DNA from: Verrucomicrobiales bacterium
GTDB taxonomy: Bacteria; Verrucomicrobiota; Verrucomicrobiia; Verrucomicrobiales; DEV007
Reading direction: 5' to 3'
NCBI GenBank assembly: GCA_016795505.1
Contig: JAEUHH010000085.1
Location: 1-64,000 of the forward strand
Length of the DNA: 64,000 nucleotides
Shown: positions 28,534-37,409 of the stretch, piece after piece
Numbering within the stretch: position 1 is the first letter of the stretch
Layout: every line of letters starts with the position of its first letter
Position numbers and translations under genes: made by a program
The notes under the pieces: model-generated
What the model was told of the DNA's origin: nothing
The model's input: the letters and a program-made list of their open reading frames with translations, nothing else
Database searches by the model: none

Positions 28534-30747
28534 ATGATGAGAATGCGTTGTGTTTCCGTGCTGTTGATGTTGGCGGTGATGGGATCGGCTCGTGGTGAAA
28601 CCACGGTCGATGTCTCACCGGAAGTGGTGATCTGCGAGGTCGATCTCCCGCGTCTGCTCGGGACGAACGCGGGGCTGTGGTACACGCCGAGGCAATTGGA
28701 GGCTCTGCGCACGGGCGAGCGGCTGCGGGTGTGGCGTCCGGGGCTGATCCGCATCCCCGGCGGTTCGTGGGGGGATGAACTGGTCTGGAATGGCCACGGG
28801 GTCCGCCAGGGAAATTCGATCGACGTTTCGAAGTATGTGGACGGGCGGTGGCAGGTCGACTTTTCGGGCTATGCACCGGGTTTCCGAGCGGATGCGCGGG
28901 GCCGGCTTTCGGACTTTCACGGCCATGTCGATGTGAAGGCGATGCACGAGTTCATCCGCGACCTGGGGGGCTCGGCGATCGTGACGGTAAATGCGGGCAC
29001 GGGCACGCCGGAAATGGCGGCGGAGTGGGTGCGCTGGGCGAAGGCCAACGCCTATCCGGTGGCCTATTGGGAGATCGGCAATGAACTCGAGGGCGAATGG
29101 GAGCAGGGTCACCGACGTCCCGATGGCCGGGAAATGACGGGCGAGATCTACGCGGAAATCTATCTGGCTTTCGCGAAGGCGATGAAGGCGGTCGATCCCT
29201 CGATCAAGGTGGGTGGTCCGGCGGCGTCGAACGACGGCGTCGTGCTCGCGCCCGCATTGCTCAAGAAGGCGGCGGAGTGGGTCGATTTCATTTCCTACCA
29301 CACTTACCCGGCGAATTCGCACGAGGGCCCGGCGAAGCTGTTCGCGGAAGCGGACAGCGTGCGGCATGGCATGCAGAAGGTCCGCGAGTTGATCCGCGAG
29401 CATGCTCCGGCGCGGGCGGACGAGATCGAGATCGGCATCACCGAGTGGCATGTCGGCATTCACGAGGGCGCCCGCACGGTGAATGAGATCAGCGGTCCGT
29501 GGTGCGCGAAGTGGATCGGGCGGATGGCGGAATCGGGGGTGGATTTCGCGAATGTCTGGGACCTTTTCAGCGCGACGGCACAGGGTGGACACGGCGTGCT
29601 CGGCAAGGATGAATCGTTGACCCCGCGGGGCCCCTACTGGGCGCTGGCTCTGTGGCAGCAGGAGATGGGCGGCAGGCTGCTGCGCTGCGAGACGAGAGGA
29701 GCCGAGGGCGTGGTGGCTTTTGCAACGGCGACGGAGGGGGGCATGGCTTTGCTCTTGATCAACGAAAGCGAGGAATCGCCGGCCCCGGTCCGCGTGCAGA
29801 TCTCGGGTTCGCCGGTGGTGGGCACGTTGGAAGCACACGAGCTATCGACTTCGAGCTATCTCTGGAATTCCCGCACCAACGCGCCGGTGTGGAGCCGTCC
29901 GCCGGTGATGCGGTCGCACACGCTGGACAGGATGGGTGGGCTGATCCTGCCGGCACTGAGTGCGACCGTTCTGCATCTGAATCGCGCCGCGCCACCGATG
30001 GCGTCCGGGAGAACGGCACGGCTCGGCATTTTCGCTCCCGAGAGGCTGGCTGCCGACTTGCCCGGCGATGCTTGGATCACATTGCTTGATGCCTCCGGCA
30101 ATCCGGTCTTTGGCGGCGAGCACGGGGTGATGATCGAGACGACCGGTCCGATCGAGGTGGATAGGGCAATGCAGACGCTGCATCGCGCCGCGACGCGGGT
30201 GAGAGTGCGCCCCACCGGCGTCGGACGGGGCGAAATCATCGTGCGAGGCGCGGGGCTCGAGGCGAGGCACGGCATTGAACTGAAGAGGGTCTCGTGGCGA
30301 ACGGAGGTGCTCTGGAATTTCGCCCAAGCCGATTCCGTGAAGAAGCTGCAGTCGCCGCACACCCTTTCCCATCGCGAGGGCGCTCTGCATGTCGCGCTAA
30401 CGCCCGTGGAAGGAAATCGGCTGGTCGTTTTCAACGAACTGCCGGCTTGTGACAAGTCGAAGATCGGAGGCTTCACCGTGAAACTCCGCGCGGAGGGGCT
30501 GGAGGCGCCCGCGGAAGGAAAGATCGGCGTCGTGCTGCAAAGCAAGGCCCGCCAGTGGATGCCACTCGGCGAAATCCCGCTCGCGGACCTCACGGACGGC
30601 TGGAGCACCCGCGAATTGAAAGTGCCCGATCCCGACTACCTCGATGCGATGCCGGACGTGTATGCGGTGATCCTGCTGCTCCAGGGCGCAGGTGATGCCG
30701 GCGGCGCACTCGCGATCGACGACGCCGGATTCCTGATGCGGGATTGA
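28534..30747 (+). CDS. Secreted clan GH-A glycoside hydrolase (arabinofuranosidase/xylosidase-like)
   Basis: A 737-residue protein with a signal peptide from ATG 28534 (preceded by GGAAGAA; a second ATG follows). The first 430 residues are a TIM barrel with the acid/base motif YWEIGNELEG and a nucleophile region IGITEWHVG, the hallmarks of clan GH-A families such as GH39 and GH51. The rest has a beta-sandwich and a C-terminal carbohydrate-binding-like region (LAIDDAGFLMR). It heads a run of three sulfatases and likely cleaves a sulfated or branched polysaccharide. The family number cannot be given without a search. Confidence 0.8.
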   Translation: MMRMRCVSVLLMLAVMGSARGETTVDVSPEVVICEVDLPRLLGTNAGLWYTPRQLEALRTGERLRVWRPGLIRIPGGSWGDELVWNGHGVRQGNSIDVSKYVDGRWQVDFSGYAPGFRADARGRLSDFHGHVDVKAMHEFIRDLGGSAIVTVNAGTGTPEMAAEWVRWAKANAYPVAYWEIGNELEGEWEQGHRRPDGREMTGEIYAEIYLAFAKAMKAVDPSIKVGGPAASNDGVVLAPALLKKAAEWVDFISYHTYPANSHEGPAKLFAEADSVRHGMQKVRELIREHAPARADEIEIGITEWHVGIHEGARTVNEISGPWCAKWIGRMAESGVDFANVWDLFSATAQGGHGVLGKDESLTPRGPYWALALWQQEMGGRLLRCETRGAEGVVAFATATEGGMALLLINESEESPAPVRVQISGSPVVGTLEAHELSTSSYLWNSRTNAPVWSRPPVMRSHTLDRMGGLILPALSATVLHLNRAAPPMASGRTARLGIFAPERLAADLPGDAWITLLDASGNPVFGGEHGVMIETTGPIEVDRAMQTLHRAATRVRVRPTGVGRGEIIVRGAGLEARHGIELKRVSWRTEVLWNFAQADSVKKLQSPHTLSHREGALHVALTPVEGNRLVVFNELPACDKSKIGGFTVKLRAEGLEAPAEGKIGVVLQSKARQWMPLGEIPLADLTDGWSTRELKVPDPDYLDAMPDVYAVILLLQGAGDAGGALAIDDAGFLMRD

Positions 30748-30806
30748 ATGACGGACCCTCGAAATCTTTTCAGGCAAATGATGCGGGGGCCGGCAGTGAT
30801 TCCCAG

Positions 30807-32234
30807 ATGCCCATGAGACTGCTCCAAATCATTTTCTTCCTGATCATCTGCGGCTCTCTGAACGCGCAGACGAAACCGAACGTCCTCTTCATCCTCGTGG
30901 ATGACTTCGGCTCGCGCGATCTGGGCTGCTACGGCTCGTCGCTGTATGAAACGCCGAACATGGATCGACTGGCCGCGAGCGGGGCACGACTCACCCAGGC
31001 CTACGTCGCCTATCCGCGCTGCGTGCCGTCGCGCTTCGGGATCTTCACCGGCAAACACCCCGCACGGGTGCAGGGCGAGAAAGACAGTCCGCATGTCGAG
31101 CCCGGTCGCGATGCCACGATCGGCGAAGCCTTCGCGGCGGCCGGATACCAGACCTTTTACTGTGGCAAGTGGCACCTCGGCGAAGGCGCCTCCCATCCCG
31201 ATCAGGTCGGATTCACCACCTCGGTGGCGGCGGGTGCGGCCGGTGCGGCCCGCTCGCATTTTGCGCCCTACAATGTGTCCAAAGGAAAAGGCGGGCACGA
31301 GGAAAAAGACGCCATCACCGGCCTCGATGACGCGCCCGAAGGCGAATACCTGACCGACCGCCTCACCGAGGAGACGATGAAATTCATCGAGGCGAACAGG
31401 GATCAACCGTTCTGCGCGGTGCTCGCCCACTACGCCGTCCACACGCCGATCGAGGGCAAGAAGCACCTGACGAAACGCTACGAGGAAAAGCTCGCCACCC
31501 TGCCCAAGGCGGCGATCGAGTGGGAAAAGGAAAGTGCCGGGGAGAACCTGCTGGTGCAGAACAACGCCACCTACGCCGCGATGATCGAGAGCGTGGACAA
31601 CGGCGTCGGGCGCCTTCTCAACCAGCTCCAGAAACTCGGCATCGCGGACCACACCATCGTCATCCTCGCGAGCGACCATGGCGGGCTCAGCGCGCGCGGC
31701 AACAACCGTGGCGTCGCCACCTCGAACCGTCCGCTCCGGGCCGGCAAAGGGCACCTCTACGAGGGCGGCCTGCGCATCCCGATGCTGTTGCGCTGGCCCG
31801 GTGCCGTGAAAGCGGGTACGACGATCGACACGCCCGTCAGCACGCTCGACCTGATGCCCACGCTCGCCGCGATGGCCGGCATCGCTCTGCCGGAAAAGGC
31901 GGGCACCGACGGGCGGAATCTCGTGCCTCTGCTCCAGGGAGGCGCGGCTCCGGCGCGTGACGCCTTTTTCTGGCACAATCCGTCGCCGCGCCCCGGCAGC
32001 ACCGGCGATCTCTTTTCCTCCGCGATCCGCGAGGGCGACCTGAAGCTGATCGATTTCCCCGCCGAGAAACGGATCGAACTCTACGACCTCGCCGCCGATC
32101 CCGGCGAAGCCAATAACCTCGCCGACTCAAAGCCGGAAGATCGCGACCGGCTCCTCGCCAAACTCAACGCCTGGCGTCGCGAGGTCGGCGCCTCCATCGA
32201 GCCCAAAGCCGTGAAGCCGAAAGCGAACCGCTGA
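30807..32234 (+). CDS. Sulfatase (formylglycine-dependent), first of three
   Basis: A 475-residue alkaline-phosphatase-superfamily sulfatase with a signal peptide from ATG 30807. The metal-binding DDFGSRDLGCYG near the N-terminus and the modification motif CVPSR (Cys72 is converted to formylglycine) are intact, and KWHLG and SDHGG supply further active-site residues. CxPSR sulfatases are matured by formylglycine-generating enzyme. It follows the glycosidase by 59 bp and probably removes sulfate esters from the same polysaccharide; the exact position attacked is unknown. Confidence 0.92.
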   Translation: MPMRLLQIIFFLIICGSLNAQTKPNVLFILVDDFGSRDLGCYGSSLYETPNMDRLAASGARLTQAYVAYPRCVPSRFGIFTGKHPARVQGEKDSPHVEPGRDATIGEAFAAAGYQTFYCGKWHLGEGASHPDQVGFTTSVAAGAAGAARSHFAPYNVSKGKGGHEEKDAITGLDDAPEGEYLTDRLTEETMKFIEANRDQPFCAVLAHYAVHTPIEGKKHLTKRYEEKLATLPKAAIEWEKESAGENLLVQNNATYAAMIESVDNGVGRLLNQLQKLGIADHTIVILASDHGGLSARGNNRGVATSNRPLRAGKGHLYEGGLRIPMLLRWPGAVKAGTTIDTPVSTLDLMPTLAAMAGIALPEKAGTDGRNLVPLLQGGAAPARDAFFWHNPSPRPGSTGDLFSSAIREGDLKLIDFPAEKRIELYDLAADPGEANNLADSKPEDRDRLLAKLNAWRREVGASIEPKAVKPKANR

Positions 32235-32288
32235 TGATGGCGCTCTGTGAGTCCCTCATTTCTGTCCAAAGCTCCCAACCATCTGATC

Positions 32289-33932
32289 ATGCGCCTGATT
32301 CTCTCCGCTCTCTCTCTTGCCATCGTCGCTCCCCTGTCCGCGGCCGACCGACCCAACATCCTCTTCATCGCCGTCGATGACTTGAAGCCGATGATGGGTT
32401 GTTACGGCGACAAAACCATCCTCACCCCGAATCTCGACCGCCTCGCCGCGCGCGGCACCGTCTTTCTCAACGCCCACACCCAGCAGGCGGTGTGCGGTCC
32501 CTCGCGGGCCAGTCTGCTCACCGGCCTGAGACCCGACACCACCAAGGTCTACGACCTGAAGACGCGCATCCGCTCCGTCCTGCCCGATGTGGTCACCCTG
32601 CCGCAGCATTTCCGTCAGGCGGGATACGAGACCATCGGCATGGGCAAGATTTTCGACCCGCGCAGTGTCGATGGGCGCAAGGAAGACGACCCCGCCTCGT
32701 GGAGCCGCCCCTACATCCACACCGACGGCAAGGGCGGCGTGGCCGGCTTCCTCAATCCCGATTTCGTCGCCCGTGCCACCAACATCATGAAGGAAAAGGG
32801 CATCCGACCCGGCGACACCGACGCCCTGAAAGAGGCGCTCGGCGGTTTCCCGCCCACCGAGGGCGAAGATGTGCCCGACGCGGCCTATGAAGACGGCGAA
32901 CTGGCCGACGCAGCCGTCGCCCAGGTGCGGGAACTCGCCTCGCGGGACGAGCCCTTCTTTCTGGCCGTCGGCTTTCACAAACCACACCTGCCTTTCGTCG
33001 CGCCCAAGAAATACTGGGACCTCTACGACCGTGATCAGATCGATCTCGCCGAGTTCACCACCTTGCCGACCGGCGCTCCAGGGATCGCTTTTCAGGATTC
33101 CAACGAATTGAAGAACGGCAGCTACCAGCGCGACCTCATTCCCAAAGGTCCCGGGCTCTTGCCCGAGCCCGTGCAGAGGCAGCTCATCCACGGCTACATG
33201 GCCTGCGTCTCCTACGTGGACGCCCAGGTCGGCAAGTTGCTCGACGCGCTCGATGCCAGCCCCGCCGCGCAGGACACCATCATCGTCCTCTGGGGCGATC
33301 ACGGTTTCCACCTCGGCGATCACGGCATGTGGTGCAAACACACCAATTACGAGCAGGCCACCCGCGTGCCGCTCCTCTTCGCCCGTCCCGGCCAAGCGGG
33401 CGCCGGCGGCCGCAGCCAGTCCCCGGTCGAATTTCTCGACATTTATCCCACCCTCTGCGACCTCGCCGGACTGCCCATCCCCGCCGTGTTGCAAGGCACC
33501 AGCCTCGTGCCCATCCTCGATGATCCCAAAGCCAGTGTGAAACCCGCGGCCCGGTCCCAATACCCGCGCGGCTCGGAGAAATCCCCCGTCATGGGCTACG
33601 CTTGGCGCGACGAGCGATACCGCTACGTCCAGTGGATCGACAGCCGCCAGCCCGGATCCGCACCCGTCGCGGCGGAACTCTATGACTACGAGACCGACCC
33701 CGGCGAGACCCGCAACCTCGTCTCCGATCCCGCCCATGCCGACACCCTCGCGCGCTTCGAGAAACTGGCCGCCGCCACCGAAAAAGATCCGACGCCTCCG
33801 GCCAAATCGGCTCCGCCTGCCAAGAAGGCTCAGACCGCGAAACCGAAAGCCGCCTACGATCCCAACGAACCCCGCGACCAGCGCTACGACCGGCTGTTTC
33901 CGGGAAAAGCGAAGGTCTCCTACGAGGAATAG
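32289..33932 (+). CDS. Sulfatase, iduronate-2-sulfatase-like, second of three
   Basis: 547 residues with signal peptide. N-terminal DDLKPMMGCYG, modification motif CGPSR (Cys69), KIFDPRSVDG, HKPHLPF and WGDHGFHLGDHG match the iduronate-2-sulfatase type. The frame ends at a TAG at 33930-33932. The same frame then continues for 36 sense codons into a complete EF-hand to a TGA at 34041-34043, so the tail has been cut off by one codon. Gap to the previous sulfatase is 54 bp. Confidence 0.9.
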   Translation: MRLILSALSLAIVAPLSAADRPNILFIAVDDLKPMMGCYGDKTILTPNLDRLAARGTVFLNAHTQQAVCGPSRASLLTGLRPDTTKVYDLKTRIRSVLPDVVTLPQHFRQAGYETIGMGKIFDPRSVDGRKEDDPASWSRPYIHTDGKGGVAGFLNPDFVARATNIMKEKGIRPGDTDALKEALGGFPPTEGEDVPDAAYEDGELADAAVAQVRELASRDEPFFLAVGFHKPHLPFVAPKKYWDLYDRDQIDLAEFTTLPTGAPGIAFQDSNELKNGSYQRDLIPKGPGLLPEPVQRQLIHGYMACVSYVDAQVGKLLDALDASPAAQDTIIVLWGDHGFHLGDHGMWCKHTNYEQATRVPLLFARPGQAGAGGRSQSPVEFLDIYPTLCDLAGLPIPAVLQGTSLVPILDDPKASVKPAARSQYPRGSEKSPVMGYAWRDERYRYVQWIDSRQPGSAPVAAELYDYETDPGETRNLVSDPAHADTLARFEKLAAATEKDPTPPAKSAPPAKKAQTAKPKAAYDPNEPRDQRYDRLFPGKAKVSYEE

Positions 33933-34043
33933 GCCGCTTCACAGAGCGGCGATCCGGCCGCCATCCGGGAACGCTTCGCGAAACAGGACAAAAACAGCGA
34001 CGGCTTCGTGACCCGCGAGGAATTCATCGGGAAAGCGAAGTGA
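33933..34043 (+). pseudogene. EF-hand tail of the second sulfatase, separated by an in-frame amber codon
   Basis: The 36 codons after TAG 33930-33932, without any frame change, encode RERFAKQDKNSDGFVTREEF and GKAK before TGA. DKNSDGFVTREE is a canonical calcium-binding EF loop (DxNxDGxxxxxE). EF-hand tails are common on sulfatases of this phylum, so the tail was probably once part of the protein. Either readthrough, a recent nonsense mutation or a sequencing error explains the TAG. Confidence 0.75.
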
Positions 34044-34089
34044 AAGGCCGCGACTTCCCCGTCATCCTTGCATTCTTCCGTCACACCCC

Positions 34090-35676
34090 ATGCGACCTGC
34101 CATCCTCTTCGCCCTCTGCCTCGCCGCGCCGATCCTCCGCGCCGCCGAGCGACCGAATGTCGTGTTTCTCGTCACCGACGATCAGTTCAAGTCGATGATG
34201 AACTTCTATCCCGAAGGCAACGGCAAGAACCTCACGCCCAACACCGATGCCCTCGCCGCCGAGGCGACGGTGATGGACCGGCTGTATGTCACCTCGCCCG
34301 TCTGCACCCCGAGCCGCTACGCCGCCCTCACCGGACTGTATCCGAGCCGGTCGCAGTCCAAAAAATTCACCCAGTCCACCCGTCAGGCCGGCGGCCAGAC
34401 CGTCGTGCAATGGAACACCTTCATCACCGGTGAGGTCAGCGCCCTGCCCCGGAAATTCCGCGAAGCCGGTTACTTCACCGGCATGGTCGGGAAGAACCAC
34501 GCCTTCGAGGCCGACGGCTGGGAGATGCCTAGGTGGGAGTCCGATCCCAAACACGCCGAGGTGCGGGCCCTGCTCGAGCGCAACCGGCTCGCCCAAGTCG
34601 CCGCCGCGCGTGCCATCGGCTTCGATTTCGCCGCCAGCCTCTACTACAACAACCCGGTCGAGAACGGCGTGAAAGCCCTCGCCGCGCACAACCTCGACTG
34701 GATCGCGAAAGGCGCGATCGACTTCATCGATGCCGCCGGCGACCGGCCCTTTTTCCTCTACCTCGCCACCACCGTGCCGCATGGTCCACAGGAGGCCGGG
34801 CGCAGTTGGGATGCCGATCGCCGCATCACCGCCGACGGCCTGCTGGACGAGCCCTTGACCGTCCTGCCAGGCCGGGAGACTTACGCCCCGCGACTGCAAG
34901 CCGCCCGCATCCGGTCGCCGCAGAAAGAAAATCTCCTCTGGCTCGACGACATGATCGGAGCCCTCGTGGACAAGCTCCGTAGCGCCGGCAAACTCGAGAA
35001 TACCGTCCTGCTCTACTTCAACGACCACGGTCAGAAATCCAAGGGCACCCTCTACGAAGGCGGCGTGCACGGCGAGAGTTTCATCTGGAGGAAAGGCGGC
35101 TTTCCCGCCGGCAAGCGCAGCTCCGTGCCCGTGTCGAACGTCGATTTCGCCCCCACCCTGCTAGACCTCGCCGGGATCGCCTACGACGCCGAGGAATTCG
35201 ACGGCAGGAGCTTCGCGCCCGTGCTCCTCGGCACGTCAGCGCAACGCACCGAGCCGCTCTTCTTCGAACTCGGCTACGTCCGCGGCGTGATCCACGAGGG
35301 CTGGAAATACCTTGCCCTGCGTTATCCCGAAAAGGCGAAATCCATGACCCGCGAGGAGCGCCAGCGCATCCTCGACGAATTCAACGCCGAACAGCGGCGC
35401 AAGGGTCGGCCCGTTCACAACACCGATCCCATGGCCGGATTCAGCCACGTCCTCCTCATCCCCGGCGGTGGCGACGCCGAGCAGGCGAGCATGGGAGCCT
35501 ACCCGGCCTTTTATGACGCCGATCAGCTCTATGATCTGGAGACGGATCCATCCGAGCAATCGAATCTCGCGAAACTCCCCGAGCACGCCGGAAAACTCGC
35601 GGCACTGAAGCGCCTGCTACAAGACCATCTGGCCAAGATGCCGGGGACCTTCGCGGAGTTGAAGGCGGCGAAGTGA
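34090..35676 (+). CDS. Sulfatase, third of three
   Basis: A 528-residue protein with signal peptide (MRPAILFALCLAAPILRAAE). It has TDDQFKSMMNFY metal ligands, CTPSR (Cys72) for formylglycine formation, MVGKNH and NDHGQKSK. DHG is kept but the context differs from the first two sulfatases, so a different linkage specificity is likely. 46 bp separate it from the interrupted EF-hand segment, and all genes from 26621 to 36298 run in the same direction. Confidence 0.92.
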   Translation: MRPAILFALCLAAPILRAAERPNVVFLVTDDQFKSMMNFYPEGNGKNLTPNTDALAAEATVMDRLYVTSPVCTPSRYAALTGLYPSRSQSKKFTQSTRQAGGQTVVQWNTFITGEVSALPRKFREAGYFTGMVGKNHAFEADGWEMPRWESDPKHAEVRALLERNRLAQVAAARAIGFDFAASLYYNNPVENGVKALAAHNLDWIAKGAIDFIDAAGDRPFFLYLATTVPHGPQEAGRSWDADRRITADGLLDEPLTVLPGRETYAPRLQAARIRSPQKENLLWLDDMIGALVDKLRSAGKLENTVLLYFNDHGQKSKGTLYEGGVHGESFIWRKGGFPAGKRSSVPVSNVDFAPTLLDLAGIAYDAEEFDGRSFAPVLLGTSAQRTEPLFFELGYVRGVIHEGWKYLALRYPEKAKSMTREERQRILDEFNAEQRRKGRPVHNTDPMAGFSHVLLIPGGGDAEQASMGAYPAFYDADQLYDLETDPSEQSNLAKLPEHAGKLAALKRLLQDHLAKMPGTFAELKAAK

Positions 35677-35743
35677 ATCAGATGCCAGGGCGACCGTCGC
35701 GAACCCTTTACCAAACGCCGGATTGGCGCGACTGGTTGCCGCC

Positions 35744-36298
35744 ATGCACCGCACGCCCCTGCTCGACGCCATTGCCGCCTACGCCGATTCCCACCCGGAG
35801 GAGTCGGCACTCTGCGGGCGCTTTGCCGACTTCGTTCGCGGACATGCCGACTGTTTTCACCGCTCCCTCGCCATCGGCCACGTCACCGGCTCGGCCTGGA
35901 TCATCAATGCCACCGGCGATGCCGTGCTCCTCACCCATCATCGCAAGCTGAACCGCTGGCTCCAACCCGGCGGCCACGCCGATGGCGATCCCGACGTCCT
36001 CGCCGTCGCCTGCCGCGAAGCCGATGAGGAGACCGGTCTGTCGCCCCTGGTCGCGGTGGAGAATGCCATTTTCGATCTCGACATCCACACCATCCCCGCC
36101 CGAGGTGCCGAGCCTGCCCACGAACACTACGACGTGCGCTACGCCCTCCGCCATCCCGGCGACGGTCGCTTCGCCGTCAGTGCGGAGTCCCATGATCTCG
36201 CCTGGGTGCCCATCGACCGCCTGGAGGACTATACCGACGAGGAGTCGATGCACCGCATGGCGCGCAAATGGCTCGGACGGCTGGCTCGACTGGGGTAA
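35744..36298 (+). CDS. NUDIX hydrolase
   Basis: A 184-residue protein from ATG 35744. It contains the Nudix box READEETG preceded by GGHADGDPD, where the first conserved glutamate of the classical box (Gx5E) is replaced by proline. NUDIX enzymes cleave nucleoside diphosphates linked to other groups; the substrate is not evident. It is last in the plus-strand cluster and convergent with the WD40 gene (37 bp between stops). Confidence 0.85.
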   Translation: MHRTPLLDAIAAYADSHPEESALCGRFADFVRGHADCFHRSLAIGHVTGSAWIINATGDAVLLTHHRKLNRWLQPGGHADGDPDVLAVACREADEETGLSPLVAVENAIFDLDIHTIPARGAEPAHEHYDVRYALRHPGDGRFAVSAESHDLAWVPIDRLEDYTDEESMHRMARKWLGRLARLG

Positions 36299-36335
36299 AA
36301 ATGGGCTGGCGCGGGAGATGCGCAGTGCCGACCTC

Positions 36336-37397
36336 TCAAGCCGGGAGGGCGAAAAAGTGAATCGGCGAGCGGTTGTCGGGGTATTTGCCGTCCTTGTCGA
36401 GCCGGCGGCCGTTGCCGTTCGAGCCCGTGTTGGTGGCGGATACGGCGAAATGGCGACCGTCGGGCGCCAGAGCAAGACCGTGGCAGTTCACCGTGCCCTT
36501 GCTGGTCTCATAACGCGGCTTTTCCTCTCCGGGCATGACCAGCAGGAGCTTGCCCTGGCCGGGCTGGCCCGTGGTCACGACGAGCAGCGAACCATCGTCC
36601 AACAACGCGACCTGATGGGCGAAAATGTCTTTGTCCGCCTCGCCCATGGGCAAATCGTGCCGGATCGATCCGCTGGCGAAGTCGAACAGCCGCACCCGGG
36701 CGTGGCCGCGCACGTTGCCACCGCCGCCGGGCACGCAACCGGCGGCCAGGAGGGTACGTCCCTCACGGTCGAAGGCCAACTGGCGCAGCCCTCCGATATC
36801 CTGAAGCCGGTCGAGCAGGTGAAAGGTTTTGCCGTCGAATTCCCGCACCACTTTCCCGCTCGCGACCTCCCATTGGAAAATCCGGCCATGCAAGTCGGCG
36901 GCCACGATCCATTGGCCCGACGGATGCGCCGCGACGGCGAACCACTCCTCCACTCCGGCGCCGCGATACTCGGCCAGCCGACCGCCATCGGTCGAGGAAT
37001 GCAGCCGCACCACGCCATCACGGCCGGCAGTGACGACCCAGTCACCCTCGCCGCCGACTGCGAGCGACCGGATCCAGCCATCGTGAGCGGCATCGAGGGT
37101 CCAAAGCGGCTCCGGCGATGTCGCCAAGTAAGGCCACGCGCGAATCTGGCCCCAGGAATCGGCCGAAAAGGCCACCAACCGGGCCGGATGACACTCGGCG
37201 GCGGTGGCAAAGCCGCGGTGTCCGGTCACGGGCGACAGTTCCACCGGGGAAAAGGCCCCGTCTTCTCCGCGCCACAGCCAGCGCCGCACCTGGCCATCGA
37301 AACCGGGCGCGAGCAGCACCCGACTGCAGGGACTGAAGCGGATCCCAGTCACCTGGGTCGCCGGCTCGATGGTTCCGATGGATGACGGCTCGGTCAT
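36336..37397 (-). CDS. WD40-repeat protein
   Basis: The 353-residue protein has no obvious signal peptide and consists of about six or seven WD40 blades (for example HDGWIRSLAVGGEGDWVVTA, VVRLHSSTDG, WFAVAAHPSGQWIVAADLHG). Blades form a beta-propeller used for protein contacts. It ends the minus-strand DUF1549/DUF1501/WD40 set, 12 bp after the DUF1501 gene. In Planctomycetes and Verrucomicrobia such sets occur many times per genome and are thought to act together at the cell surface, but the biochemical role is unknown. Confidence 0.82.
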   Translation of the reverse strand: MTEPSSIGTIEPATQVTGIRFSPCSRVLLAPGFDGQVRRWLWRGEDGAFSPVELSPVTGHRGFATAAECHPARLVAFSADSWGQIRAWPYLATSPEPLWTLDAAHDGWIRSLAVGGEGDWVVTAGRDGVVRLHSSTDGGRLAEYRGAGVEEWFAVAAHPSGQWIVAADLHGRIFQWEVASGKVVREFDGKTFHLLDRLQDIGGLRQLAFDREGRTLLAAGCVPGGGGNVRGHARVRLFDFASGSIRHDLPMGEADKDIFAHQVALLDDGSLLVVTTGQPGQGKLLLVMPGEEKPRYETSKGTVNCHGLALAPDGRHFAVSATNTGSNGNGRRLDKDGKYPDNRSPIHFFALPA

Positions 37398-37409
37398 GGT
37401 CAGGGTGGG

